NCBI RefSeq assembly: GCF_004919085.1
Contig: NZ_STGL01000006.1
Span: 1-64,000 of the forward strand
Length of the DNA stretch: 64,000 bases
From: Nocardioides sp. GY 10127
GTDB lineage: Bacteria > Actinomycetota > Actinomycetes > Propionibacteriales > Nocardioidaceae
Direction of reading: 5' to 3'
The notes beneath the pieces were generated by a model. That model made no database searches and was not told the DNA's origin. It saw nothing but the letters and a program-made list of their open reading frames with translations. The position numbers were made by a program, and so were the translations under genes. Positions 16,375 through 25,988 of this stretch are shown here, piece by piece. How positions within the stretch are numbered: the first letter of the stretch is position 1; every line of letters begins with the position of its first letter.

Positions 16375-17850
16375 TCAGTGCGTGAGGTGAGCGGGGCTGT
16401 CGAGCAGCGTCGTGAGCACGAAGCCGAGCCGGGCGGACACCACGGGGTGGTCCGCGTGCACGACCTCGTCCCTGCTCACATCGGCAGCCTGGCAGCACGC
16501 CGTGATGGATTTGCGGGTCGCGGGCACACCGAGGAGCTCGCGGGAGAGGTGGTCGACCAGCGCGGCGAACGGGAGGCGGCGCTGCGGCAGCCACGACTCG
16601 GGCCGGCGGTAGGTGACGCCCCGGGTGGGCCAGTAGGCGCCCGCCATGAGCCAGTGGTTCTTGGCGCTGCCGAGCAGCCGGGACGGGGAGGACCAGGCGT
16701 CGTTGGTGCGGGGCGCACCGTCGGGGCGCGGCCAGTCGAACGGCTTGAGGCCGAGGCGCTGGCACTGCGTCGGCAGCGTGTGCGCGGCCCACCCCTGCCC
16801 GGCTCCCCCGGTCGTCCGGCTGCCCGGGCGGGTCACCCGCACGTCCAGCGCCCGGTGCGTGGCCACCACGTCGTGCCCGGCGTCGCGGACCTTCTGGCCG
16901 CGCGCGGCCTTGAACTCCTCGGAGGCCACGAGGGCGCGCAGCACGGGGCGGACGTCGGTGTCGTTCGCCAGGTAGACGCGGGCCAGCTCCTTGACCAGCG
17001 AGGCGGGGGCGTCGTCCCGGACGAACCGGACGACGAGCTTGCGGGCGAGCCGCTCGGCGGTGGCGGGGTGCCGCGCCAGGTAGCGCAGGAGGTCGCGCGT
17101 CGCGGCCCGGCCGTCGGCGACGTTGTTGGGGTGGGTGAAACCCATGACGGTGACCCGGCCCAGCGCGTGGTCGGTCGTCCGGTACGAGGGCTCGAAGCTC
17201 TTGTACATGTCCAGGGCGTAGCCCGTGAGCATGCGGGACACCTGCTTGACGTCGTCCTCGCCGTAGTGGCCCAGGCCGACGGTGTGGAGCTCGAGGAGCT
17301 CGCGGGCGAGGTTCTCGTTGGGGTGCTCCCAGGTGGAGTTCGCCGCGTCGAGGAAGAGGAGCATCGCCGGGTGCAGGACGGCCGCGGCCAGCAGGTCCTC
17401 GAAGCGTCCGAGCGCCTTGGCCCGCACGACGTCGCCGTACCGCTTGCGCCAGGTGTAGGTCAGGTCGGCGCTGGTGGGGACGTGGAGGTGGTCCTCCCAG
17501 AACTCGGTCATCACCTCGAGCACCTGGCGGTTCGAGTAGGTCCGGCGCAGCAGCGTCCAGGACTGGTAGTCCGCCATGACCTCCCAGCTCTCCTCCACGC
17601 CGTCCTTCTGGCGACGGAAGAGGTCCTGCGGGCCCCGGGAGAGGCTGGGGAACCAGTCGAGCAGCTCGCCGGTCCCCGGGTCCTTGACCGTGCCCGGCTT
17701 CAGCTGCTTGTCGAACCACGCCCGGGCGCCGCCGGCAGCACGCACCTGGCGGGCGAGCTCGGGCGTGTGCCCGTAGCTGAAGCGGCCGACGAGGTGACGG
17801 TCGCCGGCGGCGAGGACGGTGCTGGTCGAGCGGGTGGCCTGCTGGGCCAT
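16375..17850 (-). CDS. DUF1800 protein (copy 1)
   Basis: This 491-residue DUF1800 protein shows the family blocks HLVGRFSYGHTPELARQV, FWEDHLHVP, NENLARELLELHTVG and the GFTHPNNVADGR segment. It has no obvious signal peptide of its own, whereas the DUF1501 partner downstream has a Tat signal; co-export of the two is an inference. DUF1800/DUF1501 pairs are widespread and their function is unknown. The ATG at 17850 has a GGAG ribosome site. Compare the copy at 52621-54138, which is in the opposite orientation. Confidence 0.9.
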   Translation of the reverse strand: MAQQATRSTSTVLAAGDRHLVGRFSYGHTPELARQVRAAGGARAWFDKQLKPGTVKDPGTGELLDWFPSLSRGPQDLFRRQKDGVEESWEVMADYQSWTLLRRTYSNRQVLEVMTEFWEDHLHVPTSADLTYTWRKRYGDVVRAKALGRFEDLLAAAVLHPAMLLFLDAANSTWEHPNENLARELLELHTVGLGHYGEDDVKQVSRMLTGYALDMYKSFEPSYRTTDHALGRVTVMGFTHPNNVADGRAATRDLLRYLARHPATAERLARKLVVRFVRDDAPASLVKELARVYLANDTDVRPVLRALVASEEFKAARGQKVRDAGHDVVATHRALDVRVTRPGSRTTGGAGQGWAAHTLPTQCQRLGLKPFDWPRPDGAPRTNDAWSSPSRLLGSAKNHWLMAGAYWPTRGVTYRRPESWLPQRRLPFAALVDHLSRELLGVPATRKSITACCQAADVSRDEVVHADHPVVSARLGFVLTTLLDSPAHLTH

Positions 17851-18272
17851 GGAGGGCTCCTGGTGGTCGAGTCGCCGGCCGTTCCTCCCACCCCTGGAAC
17901 GACCGGCCGGGTCGTCTCGAGGTGTCTCTCGGCGCACCTCCGGGCAGGGAGGAGAAAACGTTTGAGTCCTTCACGACGTCGTCACGGGCTCCTGAGCAGG
18001 ACGCCCCGGTCTTCACGGCCTCCACACGAACCGTGCCCCGAGGTCCCGGTCACCGCCTCCGCCCGTGGGCCCGTCGCGCTCCCCCGGGACCGGCGCACCG
18101 CCAGACCACCGGTGCGTCCTCGTCCTCGCGCCGTCATCAGGATCGCCACGGGACGTCAACATTCAGAGGACACCCGTGTACGTGAAGCTCCGGGCCTGCC
18201 AGAGTTGACTCATCGCGGCCCTGGCCGCGTCCCCCATCCCCCGTGAACGTTCGTCCTCGCTCGGAGACCCCC
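17851..18272. other. Divergent promoter region with 11-bp direct repeats
   Basis: This 422-bp stretch separates DUF1800 copy 1 (minus) and a secreted protein (plus). At 17955-17963 is aaaacgttt. At 17969-17990 two 11-bp units start CTTCAC and CGTCAC, a spacing like that of PhoP (PHO box) sites in Streptomyces. A -35-like TTGACT lies near 18204. No gene is supported here. Confidence 0.45.
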
Positions 18273-19610
18273 ATGCCTCGCACCGCCCGCCGCGCCGCCA
18301 CCGCCGCCGCGTCCGCCACCACCGCCGTCGCGCTCGTCGCGGCGGGGGGCCTGCTGCTGTCCTCGGGCGGCACCGCCTGGGCGACCGGCAACGACGGCGT
18401 CCAGGACCAGGTGTGCGCGGACCTCTCGACCGGCAAGATCACCCCCTCCGGCAGCCAGACGTCCGTCACCTACACCGCGCCCGCCGGGAAGGTCATCACC
18501 TCCTACTGCGTGAAGGCCGGCAGCGTGAACCAGGGCCTGGGCCCGCGCTACGTCGACACGGCCGTGACCGACGGCAGCGGGGCCGTGGCCTACCCGAGCA
18601 CCATCACGCTCACGTACTACGACGCCGACAAGTCCACCTGGAAGGCGATCTCGCACTACTCGGTGCAGCTGGCCGACGCGTCCACGACGACGTCCACGGC
18701 GACCGCCACGGCGACCACCTCGACCGCCGCGCCCACCGCCACGGCCACCACCTCGACCGCCGCGCCCACCGCGACGGAGACCGCCACCGCCACCGAGACC
18801 GCCACCGCGACGGAGACCGCCACCGCGACGGAGACCGCCACCGCGACGGAGACCGCCACCGCCACCGAGACCGCCACGGCGGACCCGTCGGAGAGCGAGT
18901 CCACGGGCGACACCACGGACACCCCGGAGTTCACCCCGAACGACCCGGCGACCAACCCCGACGGCAGCTTCGACTGGAACTGGACCTACCCGGACCCGAC
19001 CTGCACCTCGCTGACGGTCCCCTACCCGTCCAACCTCCCGGCCGGCCAGACCACCGACGTCAACGTCCGCGTCGTCGTCGACGGCACCCCGGTGACGATG
19101 AACTGGCACTCGGTCAACGACCCCGACCACACCCTCACGTTCCAGTACGACCAGCACCCCGGCTGGCCGTCCGGCGCGACCGAGTACCAGGTCGAGTGGA
19201 CGCAGGTGGGCGGCTCGAACTACCACTTCGGCGAGTCCTTCCACAACGCGGCGATCGCCGACCCGATCGACTGCGTGGTCACCGACGGCGTCGCCGAGCC
19301 GCGGGCCGTCTCCGCGGTGAAGGGCTTCTCCACCCGCACGGTCACCGTGGCCGCGGGCACCCGCGCCACCGCGGACACGGTGCGCACCGACTCGCTCTAC
19401 TCCAGCCCGCTGGAGCTCCAGCGGCGCACGGCGGCCGGCTGGGTCAAGGTGAGCACCGTGACCAGGGCCGACGGCAAGGCCACCGTCCGCTTCCCGAAGC
19501 TGCGCAAGGCGGGCAGCACGGTCCGCTTCCGGCTGGCCGCGGCCGGCTCGTCGCTGGCCACGGGCACCCGCTCCGACGTCCTCAAGGTGCGCGTCGTCCG
19601 CCACGGCTGA
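18273..19610 (+). CDS. Secreted repeat protein with Thr/Ala-rich linker
   Basis: The 445-residue protein begins with an Arg-rich n-region and an Ala/Val hydrophobic core ending near TAWATG, a typical Sec signal. A first globular part (to about residue 130) is followed by a linker of six TETATA-type hexapeptides (encoded by 18-bp repeats around 18776-18890), then a second part with two Cys residues and a C-terminal beta-rich segment (STRTVTVAAGTRATADTV). There is no LPXTG or other anchor. I do not recognise the family. GGAGA lies eight bases before the ATG at 18273; a GTG at 18243 is the alternative start. A terminator follows. Confidence 0.75.
   Translation: MPRTARRAATAAASATTAVALVAAGGLLLSSGGTAWATGNDGVQDQVCADLSTGKITPSGSQTSVTYTAPAGKVITSYCVKAGSVNQGLGPRYVDTAVTDGSGAVAYPSTITLTYYDADKSTWKAISHYSVQLADASTTTSTATATATTSTAAPTATATTSTAAPTATETATATETATATETATATETATATETATATETATADPSESESTGDTTDTPEFTPNDPATNPDGSFDWNWTYPDPTCTSLTVPYPSNLPAGQTTDVNVRVVVDGTPVTMNWHSVNDPDHTLTFQYDQHPGWPSGATEYQVEWTQVGGSNYHFGESFHNAAIADPIDCVVTDGVAEPRAVSAVKGFSTRTVTVAAGTRATADTVRTDSLYSSPLELQRRTAAGWVKVSTVTRADGKATVRFPKLRKAGSTVRFRLAAAGSSLATGTRSDVLKVRVVRHG
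18776..18890 (+). repeat. 18-bp in-frame minisatellite
   Basis: About six copies of an 18-bp unit (gagaccgccaccgcgacg and variants) encode the Thr/Glu/Ala linker of the secreted protein. Copy number could vary between strains. Confidence 0.8.
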
Positions 19611-19662
19611 CGCGCGCCGGCCGCACCCGCGGCCCCCGAACCATCTGGCGCCCCCACGGCGC

Positions 19663-19691
19663 AAGGCCCCCGTCCCCCAGGCGGGGGCCTT
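19663..19691 (+). terminator. Terminator of the secreted-protein gene
   Basis: Stem aaggcccccg / cgggggcctt with a 9-nt loop, about 50 bases after the stop codon. Confidence 0.8.
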
Positions 19692-19771
19692 CGTCGTGCC
19701 CGGCAGAGCGCGACGGACCAGCGCCCACCCAGCGGGCAGCGGGTCAGGGCCAGCGGGTCAGGGCCAGGAGG

Positions 19772-20125
19772 TCAGAGGTAGAGGCCGGTGCTTTCGTCGC
19801 CGACGCGGTCGGCGGCGACGGCGTGGACGTCACGCTCGCGCATCACCACGTAGGTCTCGCCGTGCACCTCGACCTCGGCGCGGTCCTCGGGGTCGAAGAG
19901 GACGCGGTCGCCCGCCTCCACCGCGCGGGCCTGCGGGCCCACGGCGACGACGCGCGCCCACGAGAGCCGCTTGGCGCCCATCGCCGCGGTCGCGGGGATG
20001 ACGATGCCGCCGGACGAGCGGCGCTCGCCGGCCTCGGCGTCGATCTCGACGAGCACGCGGTCGTGCAGCATCTTGATCGGGGTCTTCTCGGACGCCGCGT
20101 CGGACACGTGCAGCACCCGGCTCAC
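19772..20125 (-). CDS. GroES-like co-chaperonin (additional copy)
   Basis: The 117-residue protein has the Cpn10 fold signature: KMLHDRVLVEIDAEAGERRSSGGIVIP, then AVGPQARAVEAGDRVLFDPED. It is longer than a standard GroES (about 97 residues), with about 18 extra N-terminal residues and a changed C-terminus. No groEL lies nearby. Its GTG start overlaps the stop of the DUF3618 gene (GTGA), so translation is probably coupled. It may be a divergent co-chaperonin rather than the main GroES. Confidence 0.85.
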   Translation of the reverse strand: MSRVLHVSDAASEKTPIKMLHDRVLVEIDAEAGERRSSGGIVIPATAAMGAKRLSWARVVAVGPQARAVEAGDRVLFDPEDRAEVEVHGETYVVMRERDVHAVAADRVGDESTGLYL

Positions 20126-20370
20126 GCGGTGAGGCGTCGGACCACCAGGATCGCCGCGGCCACACCCACGACGGCACCGGCCGTCTTGAGGATGTTCTCG
20201 GTGCGCGGCGCACCCGTGGCGGGGTCGACGTAGTGAGCCTTCACCGACCAGGCCTTGCGCGAGACCACGGTCTTCGGGCTGGCCCGGTGGAGCAGCTCGT
20301 CGATCGTGGCCGCCAGGCGCTGGCGGGTCTCCTCCATCTCGCGCTCGAGGGCGCTGGGGTCGGTGCTCAC
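20122..20370 (-). CDS. DUF3618 small protein with C-terminal membrane segment
   Basis: The 82-residue protein has the DUF3618 pattern: an acidic-basic coiled helix (LEREMEETRQRLAATIDELLHRASPKTVVSR) followed by a hydrophobic C-terminal segment (AGAVVGVAAAILVV). Function is unknown; the family is actinobacterial and often membrane-associated. The GTG at 20370 begins the conserved start; an upstream TTG at 20379 is possible. It overlaps the GroES-like gene by four bases. Confidence 0.8.
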   Translation of the reverse strand: MSTDPSALEREMEETRQRLAATIDELLHRASPKTVVSRKAWSVKAHYVDPATGAPRTENILKTAGAVVGVAAAILVVRRLTA

Positions 20371-20404
20371 GGGAAGCAACCTACCAACTCGGACGGGCCG
20401 CAGG

Positions 20405-21174
<770 letters not shown>

Positions 21175-21178
<4 letters not shown>

Positions 21179-21963
21179 GCCCCGACCTCGCGCGCCGCGC
21201 GACCGGGGTGCGGACGCGTCTCCGAGGCGACGTGAGCCTGGTGACCGTGCCCCACGTGCCCGTGCGAGGCCTCCCCCGTCGGCCCGGCGAGGGCCGCGGC
21301 CGGGATGGTGCCGTCGTAGCCGCGGGCCAGCATCGCCAGGTGGACCCGCTCCCCGCGCTCGTAGGTGCGGATGAAGAGGGCGCCGAGAGTACGGGCCAGC
21401 ACCGGCCACTGCCGGGGGTCGCGGGCGCGGAACCCGCGGGACTCCCGCGCCACGTGCATGCGGCGGAGCTCGTCGGTGACGACCTCGAGGTACCGGACCA
21501 TGAACGACATGATCTGGACCAGCTGGGCCGGCACCCGCAGCCGCTGCAGCCCCAGGAGCAGCGCGGAGGCCTCGGTGGTGGCCGCCAGCAGCAGGCTGGC
21601 CAGCACGCCGATCGTGCCCTTGGCGAGCAGCCCGAAGGCCGCCACGAGGCCCTGCTGGGACACCGTCACGCCGAGCACCTGGACAGGGTCGCCCTGGCTG
21701 AGGAACGGCAGCAGCAGCGCGAAGACCACGAACGGGACCTCGACCACGAGCCGGGGCAGCAGGTAGGTCAGCGGGACGTGGGCCAGGGCCGCGATCCCGA
21801 GCAGCACCGCCGCATAGCCGGCGAAGACCGGGTAGGCGTGGTTCGGCGTCGCGACGACGACCAGCACGAAGGAGACGAGCGCCAGGACCTTGAGGTGGGC
21901 GGGCGCGCGGTGGACGGCCGAGTGGCCGTGGAAGTGCAGCGCGTGCCCGTGACCGGCGCCCAC
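21175..21963 (-). CDS. cbiQ: ECF metal transporter T component CbiQ/NikQ
   Basis: This 262-residue membrane protein has about five to six hydrophobic helices and the coupling-helix region ARESRGFRARDPRQW and GERVHLAMLARGYDG, hallmarks of EcfT/CbiQ that bind the ATPase. Both ends carry His-rich stretches (GHGHALHFHGH; SHGHVGHGHQAH) that could bind nickel or cobalt. The start GTG shares one base with the stop of cbiN, and its stop overlaps cbiO. Confidence 0.92.
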
Positions 21964-22319
21964 TACCGGCTCCCCGCCGGCTCGCGGGTCGCGGAGGCGT
22001 CCTCGGCTGACTCCGGCCGGGGACGGCGGCGCACCGCCCAGGTCAGTCCGCCGGCGAGCACCAGCACGACGACCACGCCGGCCACCCCGGCGAGCCCACC
22101 GGAGAGTCGGGCGTCGCCGACGCCGCTCACGCCGTAGCCGGCGAGCGGGCTGTCGCTGGTCGAGGACGTCGTGGCGGAGTCGGCGAAGCCCTGCTCGCTC
22201 GAGACCGACTCCAGCCCGTCGGGAGAGGAGGAGGCGTAGTAGCTCACGACGCCCGCGAGGACGAGCGCGAGCAGCAGGACGCCTGCGGCGACCCAGCGCA
22301 GCGAGGGGCGGCGGCTCAT
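21963..22319 (-). CDS. cbiN: PDGLE-domain metal transporter subunit CbiN/NikN-like
   Basis: The 118-residue protein has two membrane helices flanking an extracellular loop with the SSPDGLESV motif that names the PDGLE domain of CbiN/NikN subunits. CbiN assists metal loading of CbiM. The ATG overlaps the stop of cbiM (ATGA) and its stop shares a base with the start of cbiQ, so the operon is translated as a chain. Confidence 0.88.
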   Translation of the reverse strand: MSRRPSLRWVAAGVLLLALVLAGVVSYYASSSPDGLESVSSEQGFADSATTSSTSDSPLAGYGVSGVGDARLSGGLAGVAGVVVVLVLAGGLTWAVRRRPRPESAEDASATREPAGSR

Positions 22320-23077
22320 GCGGAGGCCTCCTGGGAGGTGCTGGGCTCTGCCCCGGTGCCCTGCTCGTCGAGAGTGCCCGACCCGTCGAGCCCGTCGTCG
22401 GGGCCGAGGATCGTCAGCTCGCGCCGCTGGAGGAACGGGCGGGCGCCGTGCACGAGGTCGGGGCGGACCGCCACCAGGCTGCCGACGGCGAGGAACGTGA
22501 TGACGGCCTCGCCGATCCCGATGAGCGTGTGCACGCCGAGCATCGCCGAGGCCACGAGCCCCAGGTCGACGTCCGTCGTGCCCCCGACGGCGTAGAGCCC
22601 GACGAACCCGAGGGCGGCGACCGGCACGGAGACGAGCGCGCCCAGGCCGGCGGCGAGCGGGACCGAGGCCAGCCGCTTCGGCAGGACGGCGCGGGCGGCG
22701 AGGAAGACGAGGTACCCGACCAGGACGGTGACGAGGCCCATGAGCGTGATGTTGGTGCCCAGCGCCGTGATGCCGCCGTCGGCGAAGAGCAGCGCCTGGA
22801 CGATGAACACGGTGCTCAGGCAGAGCACCGCCGTCCACGGCCCCACGAGGACGGCGGCCAGCGCGCCGCCCAGCAGGTGCCCGCTCGTGCCCGCCGCCAC
22901 CGGGAAGTTGAGCATCTGCACGGCGAAGACGAACGCGGCGACGAGGCCGGCCATGGGCGCGGTGCGGTCGTCGAGCTCGCGCCGGGCGCGGCCGAGGGCG
23001 ATGCCCACGGCGGTCGCGGCGACGACGCCGGTGGCCACCGAGGTGGGGGCGTCGAGGAAGCCGTCGGGGACGTGCAC
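22316..23077 (-). CDS. cbiM: ECF metal transporter S component CbiM/NikM
   Basis: The 253-residue substrate-binding component starts MHVPDGFLDAP; the processed N-terminal Met-His pair is a ligand for Co or Ni in this family, and the DGF motif is conserved. Six to seven hydrophobic helices follow. The GTG start is preceded by AGGAG. Upstream at 23127-23143 is a Nur-type palindrome, and there is no cobalamin riboswitch, so the four-gene operon is more likely a nickel than a cobalt importer. Confidence 0.93.
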   Translation of the reverse strand: MHVPDGFLDAPTSVATGVVAATAVGIALGRARRELDDRTAPMAGLVAAFVFAVQMLNFPVAAGTSGHLLGGALAAVLVGPWTAVLCLSTVFIVQALLFADGGITALGTNITLMGLVTVLVGYLVFLAARAVLPKRLASVPLAAGLGALVSVPVAALGFVGLYAVGGTTDVDLGLVASAMLGVHTLIGIGEAVITFLAVGSLVAVRPDLVHGARPFLQRRELTILGPDDGLDGSGTLDEQGTGAEPSTSQEASA

Positions 23078-23126
23078 GGGTGCTCCTGCGGGGTGGTCGG
23101 GCGGTGCTGACGCTCACCGTACGCTC

Positions 23127-23143
23127 TTGCAAGTAGTTTGCAA
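23127..23143. promoter_or_regulatory. Nur-type nickel operator
   Basis: TTGCAA-GTAGT-TTGCAA matches the tTGCaa-N5-ttGCAA box reported for the nickel-responsive Fur-family regulator Nur of Streptomyces coelicolor. It is 50 bases upstream of cbiM and about 100 bases upstream of the divergent peroxiredoxin gene. An overlapping dyad GTAGTT-TGC-AACTAC spans 23133-23147. Confidence 0.75.
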
Positions 23144-23242
23144 CTACGGGTCTCCCGCAGTGCGGGAACCCGGCGCGAGCCGCTCGGCGGCGCACCGGGC
23201 AGACTGCCCCCGAACCGTCCCCGTCACCCTCCAGGAGCACCC

Positions 23243-23713
23243 GTGAGCGACCGCCTCGCCGTCGGCGACACCGCGCCCGACTTCACCCTCACCGACGACA
23301 CCGGCGCGGAGGTGACCCTCTCCTCGCTGCGTGGGAAGAACGTGATCGTCTACTTCTACCCGGCCGCGATGACCCCCGGCTGCACCAAGCAGGCCTGCGA
23401 CTTCACCGAGTCGCTGGACTCCCTGCGCGGGCAGGGCTACGAGGTGCTCGGCGTCTCCCCCGACAAGCCGGAGAAGCTGGCGCGCTTCCGCGAGAAGGAG
23501 TCGCTGGGCATCACGCTGCTCTCCGACCCCGACCGCGCCGTCATGACCGCCTGGGGCGCGTTCGGCGAGAAGAAGCTCTACGGCAAGGTCGTCGAGGGCG
23601 TCATCCGCTCCACCGTCGTCCTGGACGCCGAGGGCGTGGTCACCCTCGCGCAGTACAACGTGAAGGCCACCGGCCACGTCGCCAAGCTGCGCCGGGACCT
23701 CGGCCTGGCCTGA
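23243..23713 (+). CDS. bcp: Thioredoxin-dependent thiol peroxidase (Bcp/PrxQ)
   Basis: The 156-residue peroxiredoxin has the PrxQ motif TPGCTKQACDF, with peroxidatic Cys at about 47 and resolving Cys five residues later, plus KNVIVYFYPAAM before it. It reduces hydroperoxides using thioredoxin in the cytosol. The GTG at 23243 has AGGAG six bases upstream; the longer open frame before it lacks homology. It is divergent from the nickel importer operon and could share its Nur box, which matters because Nur also controls superoxide dismutases in Streptomyces. Confidence 0.93.
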   Translation: MSDRLAVGDTAPDFTLTDDTGAEVTLSSLRGKNVIVYFYPAAMTPGCTKQACDFTESLDSLRGQGYEVLGVSPDKPEKLARFREKESLGITLLSDPDRAVMTAWGAFGEKKLYGKVVEGVIRSTVVLDAEGVVTLAQYNVKATGHVAKLRRDLGLA

Positions 23714-23747
23714 CGGCCCCTCGACGGGACGCCCCTGCCGGCCCGGC

Positions 23748-24395
23748 TCAGGGCCAGGGGTCGTCCCGGAGCCGCGCGTGCAGGTGCTCGTCGTGGTGCA
23801 GCCCGTCGGAGTACCGGTAGCTGGCCCGCAGCGTCCCCTCGAGCGCGAAGCCGCCGCGCCGGGCCACCGCGCAGGACGCCGTGTTCTCGACCGCGTGGAA
23901 CAGGTGCACCCGATGGCAGCCCAGGTGCTCGTGGGCGAAGGTCGCCGCGGCCCGCAGCGCCGCGGCGGCCACCCCGCGCCGCCGCGCCCAGGGCGCCGTC
24001 CAGTAGCCCACCTCGACGTCGCCCTGCTCGAGGTCGAGGTGGTGCAGCGACACCCCGCCGAGCAGCGCTCCCCCGGTGCGGCGGGAGTCGTCCGCCCCCG
24101 GGTCGAGCACCGGGTCCGCCACCGAATCCGCCACCTGGTCCGCCCCCGCCAGGTCGGCGACCGCCCACGAGGCGTGGTCGCCCAGCGTCCAGTCGTTGCG
24201 GCTGCGGACCCACGCGGCGACCGCGTCGGGCTCGGTCGGCCCCGGGTTCCAGCGCAGCGCCATCGGGTCGGCGAACGCCCGCGCCAGCGGCTCGAGGTCC
24301 GGCTCGGTGAACGGCCGCAGCAGCAGGCCGGCGTCCGCGAGGACCAGGACGGCCGGGCCGGCCGCCAGGGTCTGCGCCGCGGCGTGCATCGTCAC
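23748..24395 (-). CDS. GNAT acetyltransferase, RimJ/RimL-like
   Basis: The 215-residue protein has the GNAT fold of the RimJ/RimL group: LLLRPFTEPDLEPLARA, DVEVGYWTAPWARRRGVAAAALRA (acetyl-CoA loop) and HRVHLFHAVENTASCAVARRGGF. A proline/aspartate-rich insert sits at about 95-120. Its substrate is unknown. The GTG at 24395 is seven bases after TAGTGT and is my preferred start; an ATG two codons later is the alternative. Confidence 0.85.
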   Translation of the reverse strand: MTMHAAAQTLAAGPAVLVLADAGLLLRPFTEPDLEPLARAFADPMALRWNPGPTEPDAVAAWVRSRNDWTLGDHASWAVADLAGADQVADSVADPVLDPGADDSRRTGGALLGGVSLHHLDLEQGDVEVGYWTAPWARRRGVAAAALRAAATFAHEHLGCHRVHLFHAVENTASCAVARRGGFALEGTLRASYRYSDGLHHDEHLHARLRDDPWP

Positions 24396-24402
24396 ACCCG
24401 TC

Positions 24403-24408
24403 ACACTA
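24403..24408 (-). promoter_or_regulatory. -10 box, leaderless start of GNAT gene
   Basis: TAGTGT on the minus strand ends seven bases before the GTG at 24395. Confidence 0.45.
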
Positions 24409-24477
24409 CGAGCCCGCCGCCACGTCCGGAACACGAGTTCCTAGACTGTCCCGGCCACGGCCGAACAGGCCCGGCGA

Positions 24478-24559
24478 GCCGAAGTGGTGGAACAGGCAGA
24501 CACGCAGGATTTAGGTTCCTGTGCCCCAGGGCGTGCGGGTTCAAGTCCCGCCTTCGGCA
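24478..24559 (+). tRNA. tRNA-Leu (anticodon TAG)
   Basis: Class II tRNA with a long variable arm. The acceptor is GCCGAAG / CTTCGGC, the anticodon stem CAGGA/TCCTG has loop TTTAGGT giving anticodon TAG, and the T-arm contains GGGTTCAAGTCCC. Discriminator A; no encoded CCA directly adjoining. Confidence 0.96.
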
Positions 24560-24588
24560 CCCACCCGGGCGGCGGGCGCGGGAGACCG

Positions 24589-25221
24589 TCAGGCCAGCCG
24601 CGCCGCGACCACCGGGCCCAGGGCGCGCAGCGCGCGGCCCCGGTGGGAGATCGCGTCCTTCTCCTCGCGGGAGAGCTCCGCGGTCGTGCGCCCCGGCAGC
24701 TCGTCGGCCTCGAAGAGCACGTCGTAGCCGAAGCCGCCGTCGCCGCGGACCTCGCGGATCACCCGCCCCCGCATCCGGCCGGGCACCACGGTCTCGCCCG
24801 TGACACCGGGGCCGTCGACGAAGGCCACCGAGCAGTGGAAGAAGGCCGCGCGCCGCTCGTCCGGCACGTCCGCCAGCTGCGCCAGCAGCAGGGCGTTGTT
24901 GCGCTCGTCGCTCTTGGGCGGGCCGCTCCACCGGGCCGAGAGCACGCCCGGCATGCCGTTGAGGGCGTCGACGCAGAGCCCCGAGTCGTCGGCGAGCGTC
25001 GGCAGGCCGGTGGCCTCGAAGCCGGCGCGCGCCTTGATGAGCGCGTTGCCGTCGAAGTCCGGCGCGTCCTCCACCGGCTCGTCGTAGGCGGGCACGTCGT
25101 CGAGGCCCACCACCTCGATGCCGGGCAGGTGCGCGGCGAGGATGCGCTGCATCTCCGCGACCTTCTTGGCGTTGCGCGAGGCCAGGTGCACGCGGACGCC
25201 GGGGGCCTGCTGCGCCGTCAC
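24589..25221 (-). CDS. rdgB: XTP/dITP diphosphatase (RdgB/HAM1)
   Basis: The 210-residue house-cleaning enzyme hydrolyses non-canonical purine triphosphates (XTP, dITP) to monophosphates. Motifs include [11 protein letters not shown] near residue 15, the metal and substrate sites [18 protein letters not shown] and SHRGRA near the C-terminus. The GTG start overlaps the stop of rph (GTGA), the usual actinobacterial order. Cytosolic. Confidence 0.96.
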   Translation of the reverse strand: MTAQQAPGVRVHLASRNAKKVAEMQRILAAHLPGIEVVGLDDVPAYDEPVEDAPDFDGNALIKARAGFEATGLPTLADDSGLCVDALNGMPGVLSARWSGPPKSDERNNALLLAQLADVPDERRAAFFHCSVAFVDGPGVTGETVVPGRMRGRVIREVRGDGGFGYDVLFEADELPGRTTAELSREEKDAISHRGRALRALGPVVAARLA

Positions 25222-25940
25222 GAGGAGAGCGCCTCCGCCTGGAGCCGGGTCAGGTCGGCGCACCCGCCGGCCGCGAGGTCGAGCAACGCGTTGAGCTCGG
25301 CGCGGTCGAACGCCGCACCCTCGGCGGTGCCCTGCACCTCGACGAAGGAGCCGGCGCCGGTCATCACGACGTTCATGTCGGTCTCGGCCCGCACGTCCTC
25401 GACGTAGGGCAGGTCCAAGCGCGGGACGCCGTCGATGATGCCGACGGAGACGGCCGCGACCGAGCCGGTCAGCGGCTCGCCGGTCAGCGCGCCGGTGGAG
25501 CGCAGGTGCGCCACCGCGTCCGCGAGGGCCACGTAGGCGCCGGTGATGGCGGCCGTGCGGGTCCCGCCGTCGGCCTGGAGGACGTCGCAGTCGAGCTGGA
25601 TCGTGTTCTCCCCCAGCGCCTCGTAGTCGACGACCGCCCGCAGGGAGCGCCCGATGAGGCGGGAGATCTCGTGCGTGCGGCCGCCGATGCGGCCCTTGAC
25701 CGACTCGCGGTCGGAGCGGGTGTTGGTGGAGGCGGGCAGCATCGCGTACTCGGCGGTGACCCAGCCGAGGCCGGAGCCGCGGCGCCACCGCGGCACGCCC
25801 TCGGAGGCCGACGCGGCGCACAGCACCTTCGTCTTCCCGAACTCGATCAGCACCGAGCCCGCTGCGTGGTCGAGCCAGTTCCGGGTGATCGTGATCGGTC
25901 GCAGCTCGTCGTCGCGCCGGCCGTCCTCGCGTGCAGTCAT
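25218..25940 (-). CDS. rph: Ribonuclease PH
   Basis: The 240-residue phosphorolytic 3'-5' exoribonuclease trims tRNA 3' ends. Signature blocks are [25 protein letters not shown] and the phosphate-binding [17 protein letters not shown]. Length is normal. The ATG is seven bases after TAGCGT without a ribosome site, a likely leaderless start. rdgB is translationally coupled behind it. Confidence 0.97.
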   Translation of the reverse strand: MTAREDGRRDDELRPITITRNWLDHAAGSVLIEFGKTKVLCAASASEGVPRWRRGSGLGWVTAEYAMLPASTNTRSDRESVKGRIGGRTHEISRLIGRSLRAVVDYEALGENTIQLDCDVLQADGGTRTAAITGAYVALADAVAHLRSTGALTGEPLTGSVAAVSVGIIDGVPRLDLPYVEDVRAETDMNVVMTGAGSFVEVQGTAEGAAFDRAELNALLDLAAGGCADLTRLQAEALSS

Positions 25941-25947
25941 GACCCCG

Positions 25948-25953
25948 ACGCTA
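25948..25953 (-). promoter_or_regulatory. -10 box, leaderless start of rph
   Basis: TAGCGT on the minus strand ends seven bases before the ATG at 25940. Confidence 0.5.
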
Positions 25954-25988
25954 GCCGCCCCCGGGTCGGGGCTGTTCCCCCAGGGGGC

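Noticed and set aside
23078..23242. Cobalamin riboswitch upstream of cbiM
   Set aside because: The leader is only about 100-160 bases, lacks a B12-box-like sequence, and instead carries a Nur-type dyad.
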